Source: Stutzerimonas stutzeri (GTDB lineage: Bacteria; Pseudomonadota; Gammaproteobacteria; Pseudomonadales; Pseudomonadaceae). Taken from it: a DNA stretch of 64,000 bases. The position numbers were made by a program, and so were the translations under genes. Shown piece by piece: positions 25,497-33,811 of the stretch; position 1 is the stretch's first letter, and each line of letters starts with the position of its first letter. The notes beneath the pieces were generated by a model. That model saw nothing but the letters and a program-made list of their open reading frames with translations. It ran no database searches and had not been told where the DNA came from. The stretch lies in the NCBI GenBank assembly GCA_002345575.1, contig DDVX01000018.1, positions 186,001 through 250,000 of the forward strand, given 5' to 3'.

Positions 25497-25705
25497 AGGG
25501 ATTTCCTCACGGCTGTGCGCAAGCACGGGCCCGACATGGGGGCCGGTGTCGATAGGCTGGTGATTGTCGCGTGAAATGCGCGGAGCGGGAAGCACGGTCG
25601 TCATGCATGCTTATAGGAACGGCGAAACCTTGATGACGATGCCTCCGATCAAAGCTTCGCTGGGGCCGGCGCTCCCACGCGTCGGGGCGGCCTTGGCACT
25701 CTTTC

Positions 25706-25782
25706 GTAGGGTGGAAAACGCCGAAGGCTTTTTCCACCAATGGAGAGCGCTGTGGAAAACGCTTCGCGGTTTTCCACCCTAC
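25706..25782. repeat. REP pair of the GTAGGGTGGA type
   Basis: GTAGGGTGGAAAACGC at the left is mirrored by GTTTTCCACCCTAC at the right, with an inner inverted pair (GGCTTTTTCCACC and TGGAAAACGCTTCG). The same type is found at 29891-29980 inside the mks operon. Confidence 0.8.
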
Positions 25783-25802
25783 AAACTTGCTTCTGCCCAA
25801 CG

Positions 25803-25837
25803 AAAAAGGCCCCGCTGCCAAAGCAGAGGGGCCTTTA
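25803..25837 (-). terminator. Terminator of the carboxynorspermidine genes
   Basis: On the minus strand AAAGGCCCC... pairs with GGGGCCTTT, followed by TTTTCG; it is 23 bases beyond the stop of the dehydrogenase gene. Confidence 0.85.
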
Positions 25838-25859
25838 GTTGTCAGCTGCGGCTTATGCC

Positions 25860-27098
25860 TTATTCGTTCCAGGGACGGTCGCCGTTTTCGTCCTTGATCC
25901 GGGTCGGCAGGCCCATCTCATCAAGCAGCGCCAGGAACGGCTTGGGCGGCAGCTCTTCGACGTTGACCATGCGCTTGGCGTCCCACTCGCCACGGGCGAC
26001 CAGCAGCGCGGCGGCTACCGGCGGTACGCCGGCAGTGAAGGAAATACCCTGACTGTCGGTCTCGGCGTAAGCTTCTTCGTGGTCGGCCACGTTGTAGATA
26101 AACATCTCACGCGACTGGCCATCCTTGGTGCCCCTGACCAGGTCGCCGATGCAGGTCTTGCCGGTGTAGCCCGGCGCCAGCGAAGCGGGATCGGGCAGCA
26201 CGGCCTTGACCACCTTGAGTGGCACCACGACCAGGCCTTCGGCGGTTTTAACCGGCTGTTCGGACAGCAGGCCGAGGTTGTTCAGCACGGTGAAGACGTT
26301 GATGTAGTGATCGCCGAAGCTCATCCAGAAGCGGATGTTCGGCACGTCGAGGTGCTTGGAGAGCGAGTGCACCTCGTCATGGCCGGTCAGGTAGAGGTTC
26401 TGCTGGCCGACCACTGGAAGGTCGTCGGTGCGTTTGACCTCGAACATCTTGTTGGTAGTCCATCGGCTGTTTTGCCAGCTGTAGACCTGACCGGTGAATT
26501 CGCGGAAGTTGATTTCCGGGTCGAAGTTGGTGGCGAAGTACTTGCCGTGGGAGCCGGCGTTGACATCGAGAATGTCGATCGACTCGATCTTATCGAAATG
26601 CTCCTGATGCGCCAGCGCCGCATAGGCGTTGACCACACCCGGATCGAAGCCTGCGCCGAGGATGGCGGTCACGCCCTTCTCTTCACACTCGGCCAGGTGC
26701 TTCCACTCGTAGTTGCCGTACCACGGCGGGGTTTCGCAAATCTTGCCCGGCTCTTCGTGGATGGCGGTATCCAGATACGCGGCGCCGGTATCCATGCAGG
26801 CGCGCAGCACCGACATGTTGAGGAAGGCCGAGCCGACGTTGATGACGATCTGCGATTCGGTCTCGCGGATCAGTGCCTTGGTCGCTTCCACGTCCATGGC
26901 GTCCAGGGCATAGGCCCTGAGTTCAGCAGGCTGTTTGAGGCTGCCCTTAGCCTTTACGCTATCAATGATGGCCTGGCATTTGGAGATGCTGCGCGACGCG
27001 ATAGCAATACGACCAAGTTCGTCGTTGTGCTGCGCGCACTTATGGGCCACCACCTTGGCGACACCTCCTGCACCAATGATAAGAACGTTCTTCTTCAA
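25860..27098 (-). CDS. Carboxynorspermidine/carboxyspermidine dehydrogenase (saccharopine dehydrogenase family)
   Basis: A 412-residue Rossmann-fold enzyme (IIGAGGVAKVVAHKCAQ at the start; ILGAGFDPGVVNAYAALA in the middle) of the saccharopine dehydrogenase family. It condenses aspartate semialdehyde with diaminopropane or putrescine to give carboxynorspermidine or carboxyspermidine. The name rests on its direct partnership with an NspC-type decarboxylase 91 bases upstream; the two together bypass the SpeD/SpeE route. The substrate preference cannot be told from sequence. Confidence 0.9.
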   Translation of the reverse strand: MKKNVLIIGAGGVAKVVAHKCAQHNDELGRIAIASRSISKCQAIIDSVKAKGSLKQPAELRAYALDAMDVEATKALIRETESQIVINVGSAFLNMSVLRACMDTGAAYLDTAIHEEPGKICETPPWYGNYEWKHLAECEEKGVTAILGAGFDPGVVNAYAALAHQEHFDKIESIDILDVNAGSHGKYFATNFDPEINFREFTGQVYSWQNSRWTTNKMFEVKRTDDLPVVGQQNLYLTGHDEVHSLSKHLDVPNIRFWMSFGDHYINVFTVLNNLGLLSEQPVKTAEGLVVVPLKVVKAVLPDPASLAPGYTGKTCIGDLVRGTKDGQSREMFIYNVADHEEAYAETDSQGISFTAGVPPVAAALLVARGEWDAKRMVNVEELPPKPFLALLDEMGLPTRIKDENGDRPWNE

Positions 27099-27189
27099 TT
27101 TTTTTAACTCTCCTTGCCACCGCCAGCAGTCAAAAACCTGTTTACGATCTTGCGAGCTAGAGGACGCGCAGCTGATCGTGGGCAGATTT

Positions 27190-28287
27190 TTACGACAGGC
27201 TGGTTAGGTAATCATCAAAAGTGAACTCGCGAACCACCTCGACGCTGCCGTCGAGCTGTTTAACCACGATGGACGGCATTTTCACGCCGTTAAACCAGTT
27301 TTTCTTGACCATGGTGTAACCTGCTGCGTCGATGAACGACAGGCGATCGCCGATGGTCAGCGGACGATCAAATTGGTATTCACCGAAGATGTCCCCGGCC
27401 AGGCACGACTTGCCGCACACCATCCAGCTGTGCTCGCCATCCGAAGGCGCCATCTTGGCGTCCTGGCGATAGATCAGCAGGTCGAGCATGTGCGCTTCGA
27501 TGGAGCTGTCGACAACGGCCAGGTTTTTGCCGTTGTACAGGGTGTCCAGCACCGTCACTTCCAGCGATGCACTCATCGTGATCGCCGCCTCGCCCGGCTC
27601 CAGGTAGATTTGTACGCCGTACTTTTCCGAGAAAGCCTTGAGTCGCGCGCAGAAGGCATCGATCGGATAGCCTTCGCCGGTGAAGTGAATGCCGCCGCCG
27701 AGGCTGACCCACTCGACCTGCGCCAGCAGATGGCCGAAGCGCTCCTCGATGGTGGTCAGCATCTCGTCGAACAGATCGAAGCGGCCGTTCTCGCAGTTGT
27801 TGTGGAACATGAAGCCGCTGATCTTGCCGATCACCGCCTCGATCTTCGCCGGATCGTGCTCACCCAGGCGGCTGAACGGACGCGCTGGGTCGGCCAGCAG
27901 ATAGTCCGAGCTGCTCACCTGCGGGTTCACGCGCAAGCCGCGAATAGTGCCCTCGGTCTGCGCTTCGTAGCGTTCGAGCTGACCGATGGAGTTGAAGATG
28001 ATCTTGTCGCAGTTGGCGACCATCTCTTCGATCTCGTCGTCGGCCCAGGCCACGCTGTACGCGTGGGTCTCGCCGGCGAACTTCTGCCGGCCAAGTTTCA
28101 GCTCGTAGAGCGACGACGAGGTGGTGCCGTCCATGTACTGCTGCATCAGGTCGAACACCGACCAGGTGGCGAAGCACTTGAGCGCCAGCAGCGCCTTGGC
28201 ACCGGAGTGCTCGCGCACGTAGGCGATCTTTTCCAGGTTGCCCAGGAGCTTCTGTTTGTCGATGAGGTAGTACGGCGTCTTGATCAT
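27190..28287 (-). CDS. nspC: Carboxynorspermidine decarboxylase
   Basis: PLP-dependent alanine-racemase-fold decarboxylase of 365 residues. The PLP lysine lies in LLALKCFATWSVFD (about residue 37), and the family blocks FMFHNNCEN, WVSLGGGIHFTGEGYP, YLEPGEAAI and CGKSCLAGDIFGEY follow. It decarboxylates carboxynorspermidine or carboxyspermidine to the triamine, which in related bacteria supports growth and biofilm formation. It is the first gene of the pair, with the dehydrogenase downstream. Confidence 0.95.
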   Translation of the reverse strand: MIKTPYYLIDKQKLLGNLEKIAYVREHSGAKALLALKCFATWSVFDLMQQYMDGTTSSSLYELKLGRQKFAGETHAYSVAWADDEIEEMVANCDKIIFNSIGQLERYEAQTEGTIRGLRVNPQVSSSDYLLADPARPFSRLGEHDPAKIEAVIGKISGFMFHNNCENGRFDLFDEMLTTIEERFGHLLAQVEWVSLGGGIHFTGEGYPIDAFCARLKAFSEKYGVQIYLEPGEAAITMSASLEVTVLDTLYNGKNLAVVDSSIEAHMLDLLIYRQDAKMAPSDGEHSWMVCGKSCLAGDIFGEYQFDRPLTIGDRLSFIDAAGYTMVKKNWFNGVKMPSIVVKQLDGSVEVVREFTFDDYLTSLS

Positions 28288-28641
28288 TTAATAAGGTGCC
28301 CCTGCGAGGTCGCCTGCAGGAAGCCGGTGGCTTCCGGTTTGCAAAAGGGCGGATTCTGCCGACAATCGCGGCATATCGAAAGGCCATCGGCGCATTTCTT
28401 CCGACGGAATGTCTTACCGAGATTCGTTAGGGCCGAATTTATTCGGCCGAACGCCTTCCAAGGCCGAGTGAATTAGGCCTTCACAAGCCCCGCCGAACAG
28501 CTAACCCAGCCCTGATGAACATCAGGTGACAGTGACCACGTTTGCGACATTTACCAACGGCACCGATCGTCTGATCGCAAATACCGGCACGCCAATGCAG
28601 TACAATCCGCCACTTTTTCACTGGCCGGAACCAGCGCCTCG
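28288..28641. other. Intergenic region between nspC and mksF (divergent)
   Basis: 354 bases between divergent genes. It holds the perfect palindrome GGCCGAATTTATTCGGCC (28431-28448), a second imperfect inverted repeat AAGGCC...GGCCTT (28460-28481), and a TACAAT -10-like hexamer at 28601 ahead of mksF, without a clear -35. No gene is seen. Confidence 0.6.
28431..28448. promoter_or_regulatory. 18-base perfect palindrome upstream of nspC and mksF
   Basis: GGCCGAAT-TT-ATTCGGCC. It could be an operator for a dimeric regulator or a hairpin; neither is proven. Confidence 0.35.
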
Positions 28642-29883
28642 ATGATCGAACCCAAGCGCGTACTGCGTGCCCTTGCCGAACACTGGTCCTTGCTCGAACC
28701 GCTGTGCGAGCGCTTCGATGCCGGCACCCTGAGTCTGCTGGAGCTGCGTCATCAGCTCGCCGCGCAACTGCCGGAAGGCACGCCTACCGATATCACCGCC
28801 CTGCTCGACCAGTGGATCCGCCTGGATATCCTGGTGCCGGTGGCCAAGAGCCCGAATCGCTTCGAGCTGAACGCACAGATCCACGACTTCCTCGCCTACC
28901 TGCGCCGCGAGCATCGCCTGGGACTGTGCCTGGAGATCGAGGCTTATCTGCGGCATCTGGAGCGTCTGGCCGGGCACATCCTCGATGCCTTCGAGATTCG
29001 CGACGGCAACGACCTGGCCCGCCAGCTGCGTCTGCTCGACATGCGCGTGCGCGACGTACTGAAAAAACTCGACAACGACGAGCAGGCCCTGGTCGCCGTG
29101 GCCGACCGGGCCAAGACCAGCGACCGGCAGATTCCGCTGCGCCAGCGCTATGCCGAAGTCCTGGCGACCTGGGACGAATACGTCGAGCCGATGATCCAGC
29201 TGGTCGCCGCCGACGGCGCCTTCGAGCAAGGCGTGCACCGCGTCGAACAGGTACTGATGAAGCTGCTCGGCGAACAGCAGCGCCTCGGCCAGCTGGTGGA
29301 TGACGACCTGCTGCTGCGCACCCACGCGCGCATTCTGGAGATGCAGACCACCGCCCAGCTGACCCTGCGCAAGGCGCGCGAATTGCTGCTGCCGCTGCGC
29401 GAGGAAGCGCGCCGGCACAACGCCGTCACCCGTGGCGCCGCGCTGGCACTGTCGGCAATCCGAAAGAAGGGCCTGGACGCCGTGCCGCAAGCTTCGCTGC
29501 CGCTGTTCACCCGTCCGCAGACAACCTTCCTCGGCACTGCCAGCCAGGTCGAGGCCTATGTCTATGCACTGGCCCGCTTCGAACCCAAGCCGGCGCAGTT
29601 CCCCAAAGCCAGCGGCAAGCGCAAGGGCGAGCTGCCCGGCGCACCCCGCACGGCTCGCGAGATGGTCGAGCGCTGCCAGCAGGCGCTGCCGCTGCCGGAC
29701 CTGATGGCCTGGCTGCTGGAGCAGGAACCCGAAGGCGCCACCGACGAGCTGCTCTACTGGTTCTCACGCCTCTCGCGTGACGCCCGCTTCCAGCGCGACC
29801 GCCTGGAACGCCGCGAATACCTGACCCGCGAACACCGCGTCAGCCTCAGTTCCTTTGCGCTGGTGGCTAACGCGAATGCTTGA
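28642..29883 (+). CDS. mksF: MksF, kleisin subunit of the MksBEF condensin
   Basis: First gene of an SMC-type condensin operon. The 413-residue protein starts MIEPKRVLRALAEHWSLLEPL and is mostly helical, matching the MksF (also called JetA in Wadjet systems) kleisin, which bridges the SMC heads. The conserved QTTAQLTLRKARELLLPLREEARRH-type helical region spans residues about 235-260. It is followed by mksE and mksB; a REP pair separates it from mksE, unusual for a complex made in fixed ratios. Confidence 0.88.
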   Translation: MIEPKRVLRALAEHWSLLEPLCERFDAGTLSLLELRHQLAAQLPEGTPTDITALLDQWIRLDILVPVAKSPNRFELNAQIHDFLAYLRREHRLGLCLEIEAYLRHLERLAGHILDAFEIRDGNDLARQLRLLDMRVRDVLKKLDNDEQALVAVADRAKTSDRQIPLRQRYAEVLATWDEYVEPMIQLVAADGAFEQGVHRVEQVLMKLLGEQQRLGQLVDDDLLLRTHARILEMQTTAQLTLRKARELLLPLREEARRHNAVTRGAALALSAIRKKGLDAVPQASLPLFTRPQTTFLGTASQVEAYVYALARFEPKPAQFPKASGKRKGELPGAPRTAREMVERCQQALPLPDLMAWLLEQEPEGATDELLYWFSRLSRDARFQRDRLERREYLTREHRVSLSSFALVANANA

Positions 29884-29890
29884 GCCCTGC

Positions 29891-29980
29891 GTAGGGTGGA
29901 CAACGCGAAGCTTGTCCACCTTTGCCAACGCCGAACTCCCCGGTGGAAAAGCCTCTGGCGTTTTCCACGGGGCGGCCTAC
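29891..29980. repeat. REP pair inside the mks operon
   Basis: GTAGGGTGGACAACGCGAAG...TTGTCCACC at the left and GGTGGAAAAGCC...GTTTTCCAC...CCTAC at the right form two facing palindromes of the same type as 25706-25782. It fills the 126-base gap between the mksF stop and the mksE start. Confidence 0.8.
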
Positions 29981-30009
29981 CGCACTACGATCACCTGGAG
30001 CCACGTTTT

Positions 30010-30708
30010 ATGAACATCGACCTCAAGGAAATGACCCAGCTGGCGCCAATCTTCCGCGAGCTGTTCAAGGGCTATCACCTGTCGCGCAGCGAGCCGGAGC
30101 CCTACGCTCAACTCTCCAACTTGCAGGATCAGTACCGCGCGCTGTTCAAGGCGCTCGGTTTCGAGCTGGTCTGCGACCCGCGCGGCTTCTATTACTTCGT
30201 CCCCGAGCAGATGGGCGCGCAGGTGAACAAGACCGCCCAGCGCCTGGCGCTGTTCACCTTCATCCTGGTCGAGCACCTGGCCGACCAGGGCCGCGATCCG
30301 CTGGCCGTGCTCGATGGCGGCAGCCTGGGCCGCGATGAGCTGCCAGCGCTGCTGGACAAGTACCGCGACCTCTTTCAGCAAGCCGATGTCACCACCCAGG
30401 ATGAGCTGGAAGAAAAGATCATCCGCCGCCTGACGCAGCTGGGTTTCGCCGAGGACAGCAACGGCGTGTACCGCTTCCTGCCGCCGATGCACCGCTTCCT
30501 CGACGTCTGCCTGTCGGTGCAGCAAGACCGCGATCTGGCCGCCAGCCTGCACAGCAGCGACCTGCCGCTGCCGGCCCCGGAGCTGATTGCCGAAGAAGAA
30601 AGCGAGGACGACATCATCCTCATCGAGGAACCGCTCGAATCCGCTGAAGAATCCGAAGAGGCCGCGCTGGCCCGCGCCATCGCCGCAGAAAAGGAGCTTG
30701 AAGCATGA
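30010..30708 (+). CDS. mksE: MksE, accessory subunit of the MksBEF condensin
   Basis: A 232-residue winged-helix-type protein (JetB in Wadjet nomenclature) that binds the kleisin. The start is the ATG for MNIDLKEMTQLAP; an earlier in-frame codon at 29896 would read through the REP sequence. The C-terminus is very acidic (EEESEDDIILIEEPLESAEESEEA). Its stop overlaps the ATG of mksB. Confidence 0.88.
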   Translation: MNIDLKEMTQLAPIFRELFKGYHLSRSEPEPYAQLSNLQDQYRALFKALGFELVCDPRGFYYFVPEQMGAQVNKTAQRLALFTFILVEHLADQGRDPLAVLDGGSLGRDELPALLDKYRDLFQQADVTTQDELEEKIIRRLTQLGFAEDSNGVYRFLPPMHRFLDVCLSVQQDRDLAASLHSSDLPLPAPELIAEEESEDDIILIEEPLESAEESEEAALARAIAAEKELEA

Positions 30709-33536
30709 GCCAGGAACGCTACGGCATCCGCCGCTTCGCCCTGCTGAACACCGCCGGCTACAGCCTCGGCATCTTCCCGCTGGAGAACCCGCTGTCGGTC
30801 TATGGCGCCAACAACCTCGGCAAGTCCGCTTCGATCAACGCGCTGCAGTTCCCGATTCTGGCGCGCATGTCGGACATGAGCTTCGGCAAGTACAGCCTGG
30901 AGCAGTCGCGCAAGTTCTACTTCGCCTCGGACACCAGCTACATCCTCGTCGAGGTGATGCTGCCCCACGGCCCGCACGTGATCGGCGTGGCCGGGCGTGG
31001 CCCGGGCGGTGGTTTCGGGCACCAGTTCTTCGTCTACCAGGGTGCGCTGGATCTGGATCATTACCAGCAGAACGGCACCTGCCTGCGCCAGCGCGAGCTG
31101 TTCGCCAACCTCGAACGCGCCGGCATCAAGGCCTTCGAGGCCAAGCCGGATGAACTGCGCAGGCTGCTGGTGGGCGGGCATACCTCGATTCCGCTGGACA
31201 TGACGCTGATCCCGCTGCGTTCGACCAGCGAGCAGAGCCTGAAAACCTTTCGCGCGCTGTTCATCAATCTGCTACACATGCGCGAGATCACTGCCGCCAA
31301 GCTCAAGCAGCTGTTCCTCGATGCCTTCGAGCACAGCCTGCGTTCCGGCAGCGTCGACTACATCGCCGCGACCGAGGAAGCCTTCCGCGATGTACGCCGC
31401 ATGGAGCAGGACTACCAAGCGCTGGTGGCCGCCGGCCCGCTGGTCGAGGCGCTGGCCGCCGGCGTTGCCCAGCGCGAGGTGCTGCGCGGCAAGCTGCATC
31501 GCCTCTCGCCGCTGCTGGATAACCTGCTGGGCACCTGGCACGACTACGCCGACGCGCGCAAGGAAGAGCTGGTGATCCAGGCCGAGCACTACCGTCGCGA
31601 GCAGGACGGGCTGCAGAACGAACAGCGCGGCAGCACCGGTGAGCTGATGCGTCTGGAGCGCGAAATCAGCGAGGCCCAGCGCTGGCTGGGTGAGCTGGCG
31701 GTGCTGAAGAACCGCTTTGCGCTGGTCGAGGATGCCCATGTGCTGGAGCAGCAGCTGCTCGCCGCCAAGGATGCCCACGATGAGCTGGCCGGCGCCCTGG
31801 CGCAGTCACGGCAGTTCTCCAGCGAGGATCTGGACGAGCGCCTGCGTGATCTGGAGAAACGCCTGAAGTCGGTGAAGCAGCAGCTCGACCACGCCGACAA
31901 CAACAGCTATTCGCGGCTGCGCGAAGAGTTCTCCCAGGCCGACGTTGACCGCCTGATGCGCCTGTTCAACGGCCAGCTGTTCAGCCTGCCGCTGGGAGAG
32001 AAAGGCATCAGCGCCGAAGGCGACGACTGGGTCAAGGCCGTGGAAGCAGTGCTTGATCGCTTCAAGGGCGACACCTTTTCTGTACCCGGTCTGTCCATCG
32101 ATCTCTCACACATCGAGCCGCCGGCATTGCAGGCGCTGGCCGACCGCGCCGCCCTGCGCGACCAGAAAGATCGCCTGGAACGCGAACTCAAGCAGCTCAG
32201 GACCCAGCACGCGGTAGCCGTCGACCGCGCCGCGAGCAAGAGCCAGGCCGAGGCGCTGTACCAGGCCGTGCTGGATGCGCAGAAGGCGCTGGAAGATTTC
32301 CGCCGCAGCCAGACCCTGACCGCCGAGGAACCCGCCAAGCTGGAACAGCTGGCCCAGGCCGAAGCCGCTCAGGACGAACTCAAGCGCACCAGCGATGCAT
32401 TCGCCGAGCGCGTCCAGCACCTGTCCGCCAAGCTGCAGCTGGTCGGTCGTCAGCTGGCCGATCTGGAAGCCAAGGAACGCACGCTGGAAGACGCCCTCCG
32501 CCGCCGCCAGCTGCTGCCGGCCAACCTACCCTTCGGTACGCCTTTCATGGACCCGGTGGATGACTCGCTGGATAACCTGCTGCCGCTGCTGCACGACTAC
32601 CAGGACAGCTGGCAGGCGTTGCAGCGCGTCGATGGCCAGATCGAAGCGCTCTACGCCCAGGTACGCCTGAGGGGCGTGGCCAAGTTCGACAGCGAGGAAG
32701 ATCCCGAGCGCCGCTTGCAGCTCCTGGTCAATGCCTACGCCCACCGCCAGGACGAGGCCCTGACCCTGGCCAAGGCCCGCCGCGCGGCCGTCACCGACAT
32801 CGCACGGACGTTGCGCAACATCCGCAGCGACTACGAAAGCCTGGAACACCAGCTGGCGCTGTTCAATCGCGAGATCAACAAGCGTCAGGTGTCGAACCTG
32901 GAAAGCTTCCGCATCGCGCTGGCGCCGAACAAGGACGCGCTCAAGCACATCGACCAGATCATCCACAGCGCCGGGCAGTACGAGGAAGGCGAGACCCTGT
33001 CGGTCTTCGACCTGTCCCCGTCGGCCGATCAGGATGTGAAGAACGAGGAAGCCAAGGAATACCTGTCACGCCTGGTGGCGGCGAACAACAACCAGCTGGG
33101 CCTGAAGGATCTATTTGAACTGGCGTTCGAGATAACCAAGGTCGGCGGCCAGCCGGTGATCCATACCGACATCGACGGTGCGGCGTCCAACGGCACCACC
33201 ATGACCATCAAGGCGCTGACCAACATGTACCTGTTGCTGCACCTGATGGACCGCGAGCAGGCCGGGCGAATTCGCCTGCCCTACTACCTCGACGAGGCTG
33301 CGGATATCGACGAGCGCAACCAGCAGGCGCTGATCGAGACCAGCCTGCAACTGGGCTTCGTGCCGATCTTGGCGTCGGTTAAGCCGCAGGTCTCGGCCCA
33401 TGTCGCAATCGACCTGGAAGGCGGCAGCGGACCGGCAGGCATCTATATCGACGAGGCGGACTGGAAATATATCGAGCGTCGGGAAGCATCCGTCTCAACA
33501 AGCCAGAAACCAGCGGCCACTGCCGAACCCGCCTGA
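30705..33536 (+). CDS. mksB: MksB, SMC-like ATPase of the MksBEF condensin
   Basis: A 943-residue SMC-type ATPase. Walker A is GANNLGKS at residues 34-41, the middle 500-plus residues form long coiled coils around a hinge, and the C-terminal ATPase half has YYLDEAADIDER with the Walker B acidic pair at 863-864. MksBEF compacts DNA and aids chromosome segregation in P. aeruginosa; Wadjet relatives carrying a fourth gene (MksG/JetD nuclease) cut plasmids. No such gene follows: the next gene is xerD on the other strand. Confidence 0.92.
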   Translation: MSQERYGIRRFALLNTAGYSLGIFPLENPLSVYGANNLGKSASINALQFPILARMSDMSFGKYSLEQSRKFYFASDTSYILVEVMLPHGPHVIGVAGRGPGGGFGHQFFVYQGALDLDHYQQNGTCLRQRELFANLERAGIKAFEAKPDELRRLLVGGHTSIPLDMTLIPLRSTSEQSLKTFRALFINLLHMREITAAKLKQLFLDAFEHSLRSGSVDYIAATEEAFRDVRRMEQDYQALVAAGPLVEALAAGVAQREVLRGKLHRLSPLLDNLLGTWHDYADARKEELVIQAEHYRREQDGLQNEQRGSTGELMRLEREISEAQRWLGELAVLKNRFALVEDAHVLEQQLLAAKDAHDELAGALAQSRQFSSEDLDERLRDLEKRLKSVKQQLDHADNNSYSRLREEFSQADVDRLMRLFNGQLFSLPLGEKGISAEGDDWVKAVEAVLDRFKGDTFSVPGLSIDLSHIEPPALQALADRAALRDQKDRLERELKQLRTQHAVAVDRAASKSQAEALYQAVLDAQKALEDFRRSQTLTAEEPAKLEQLAQAEAAQDELKRTSDAFAERVQHLSAKLQLVGRQLADLEAKERTLEDALRRRQLLPANLPFGTPFMDPVDDSLDNLLPLLHDYQDSWQALQRVDGQIEALYAQVRLRGVAKFDSEEDPERRLQLLVNAYAHRQDEALTLAKARRAAVTDIARTLRNIRSDYESLEHQLALFNREINKRQVSNLESFRIALAPNKDALKHIDQIIHSAGQYEEGETLSVFDLSPSADQDVKNEEAKEYLSRLVAANNNQLGLKDLFELAFEITKVGGQPVIHTDIDGAASNGTTMTIKALTNMYLLLHLMDREQAGRIRLPYYLDEAADIDERNQQALIETSLQLGFVPILASVKPQVSAHVAIDLEGGSGPAGIYIDEADWKYIERREASVSTSQKPAATAEPA

Positions 33537-33639
33537 GCCCTAAGGCCGGATTTGTTGGCTATGCCCCAGTGAGCTGCTGCAAGCATTCAAGGTGAGTTGC
33601 TTTGCGGGACCTCTGGCCACATTCGGTACGAGGGCGCAT

Positions 33640-33680
33640 CTCCCACTGTGCAGTGCGAAGCCTGCCGCGACATGTGGGAG
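33640..33680. repeat. Degenerate REP-like inverted repeat
   Basis: CTCCCAC at the left and GTGGGAG at the right around a GCGAAGCC-rich loop, in the 275-base gap between mksB and xerD. This gap has no gene. Confidence 0.5.
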
Positions 33681-33811
33681 TGCCCCCTCGGCGCGAAGCT
33701 TTTTGGGCGCTGGCATTGATATCAGCCCATAGTCTGGATTGGCCGAAGGCATAATCTGGGTACCCGTCACCCCACCCCAGAGCGAGCTATATCTGAAGCG
33801 TAGAGACGCCA

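Larger units (their letters stand above)
25497..25859. other. Intergenic region between leuA and the dehydrogenase gene
   Basis: 363 bases. Contents: the leuA leader (about 100 bases, no convincing leader peptide with leucine codons), a REP pair at 25706-25782 and a terminator at 25803-25837. No gene is seen. Confidence 0.7.

Noticed and set aside
25497..25604. A leader peptide or attenuator before leuA
   Set aside because: The in-frame extension lacks a run of leucine codons, no alternative hairpins with a T run were found, and GAGGAAAT marks the ATG at 25496 as the start.
28642..33536. A complete Wadjet plasmid-defence system
   Set aside because: The JetD/MksG nuclease is missing on both sides; the next gene is xerD on the opposite strand.
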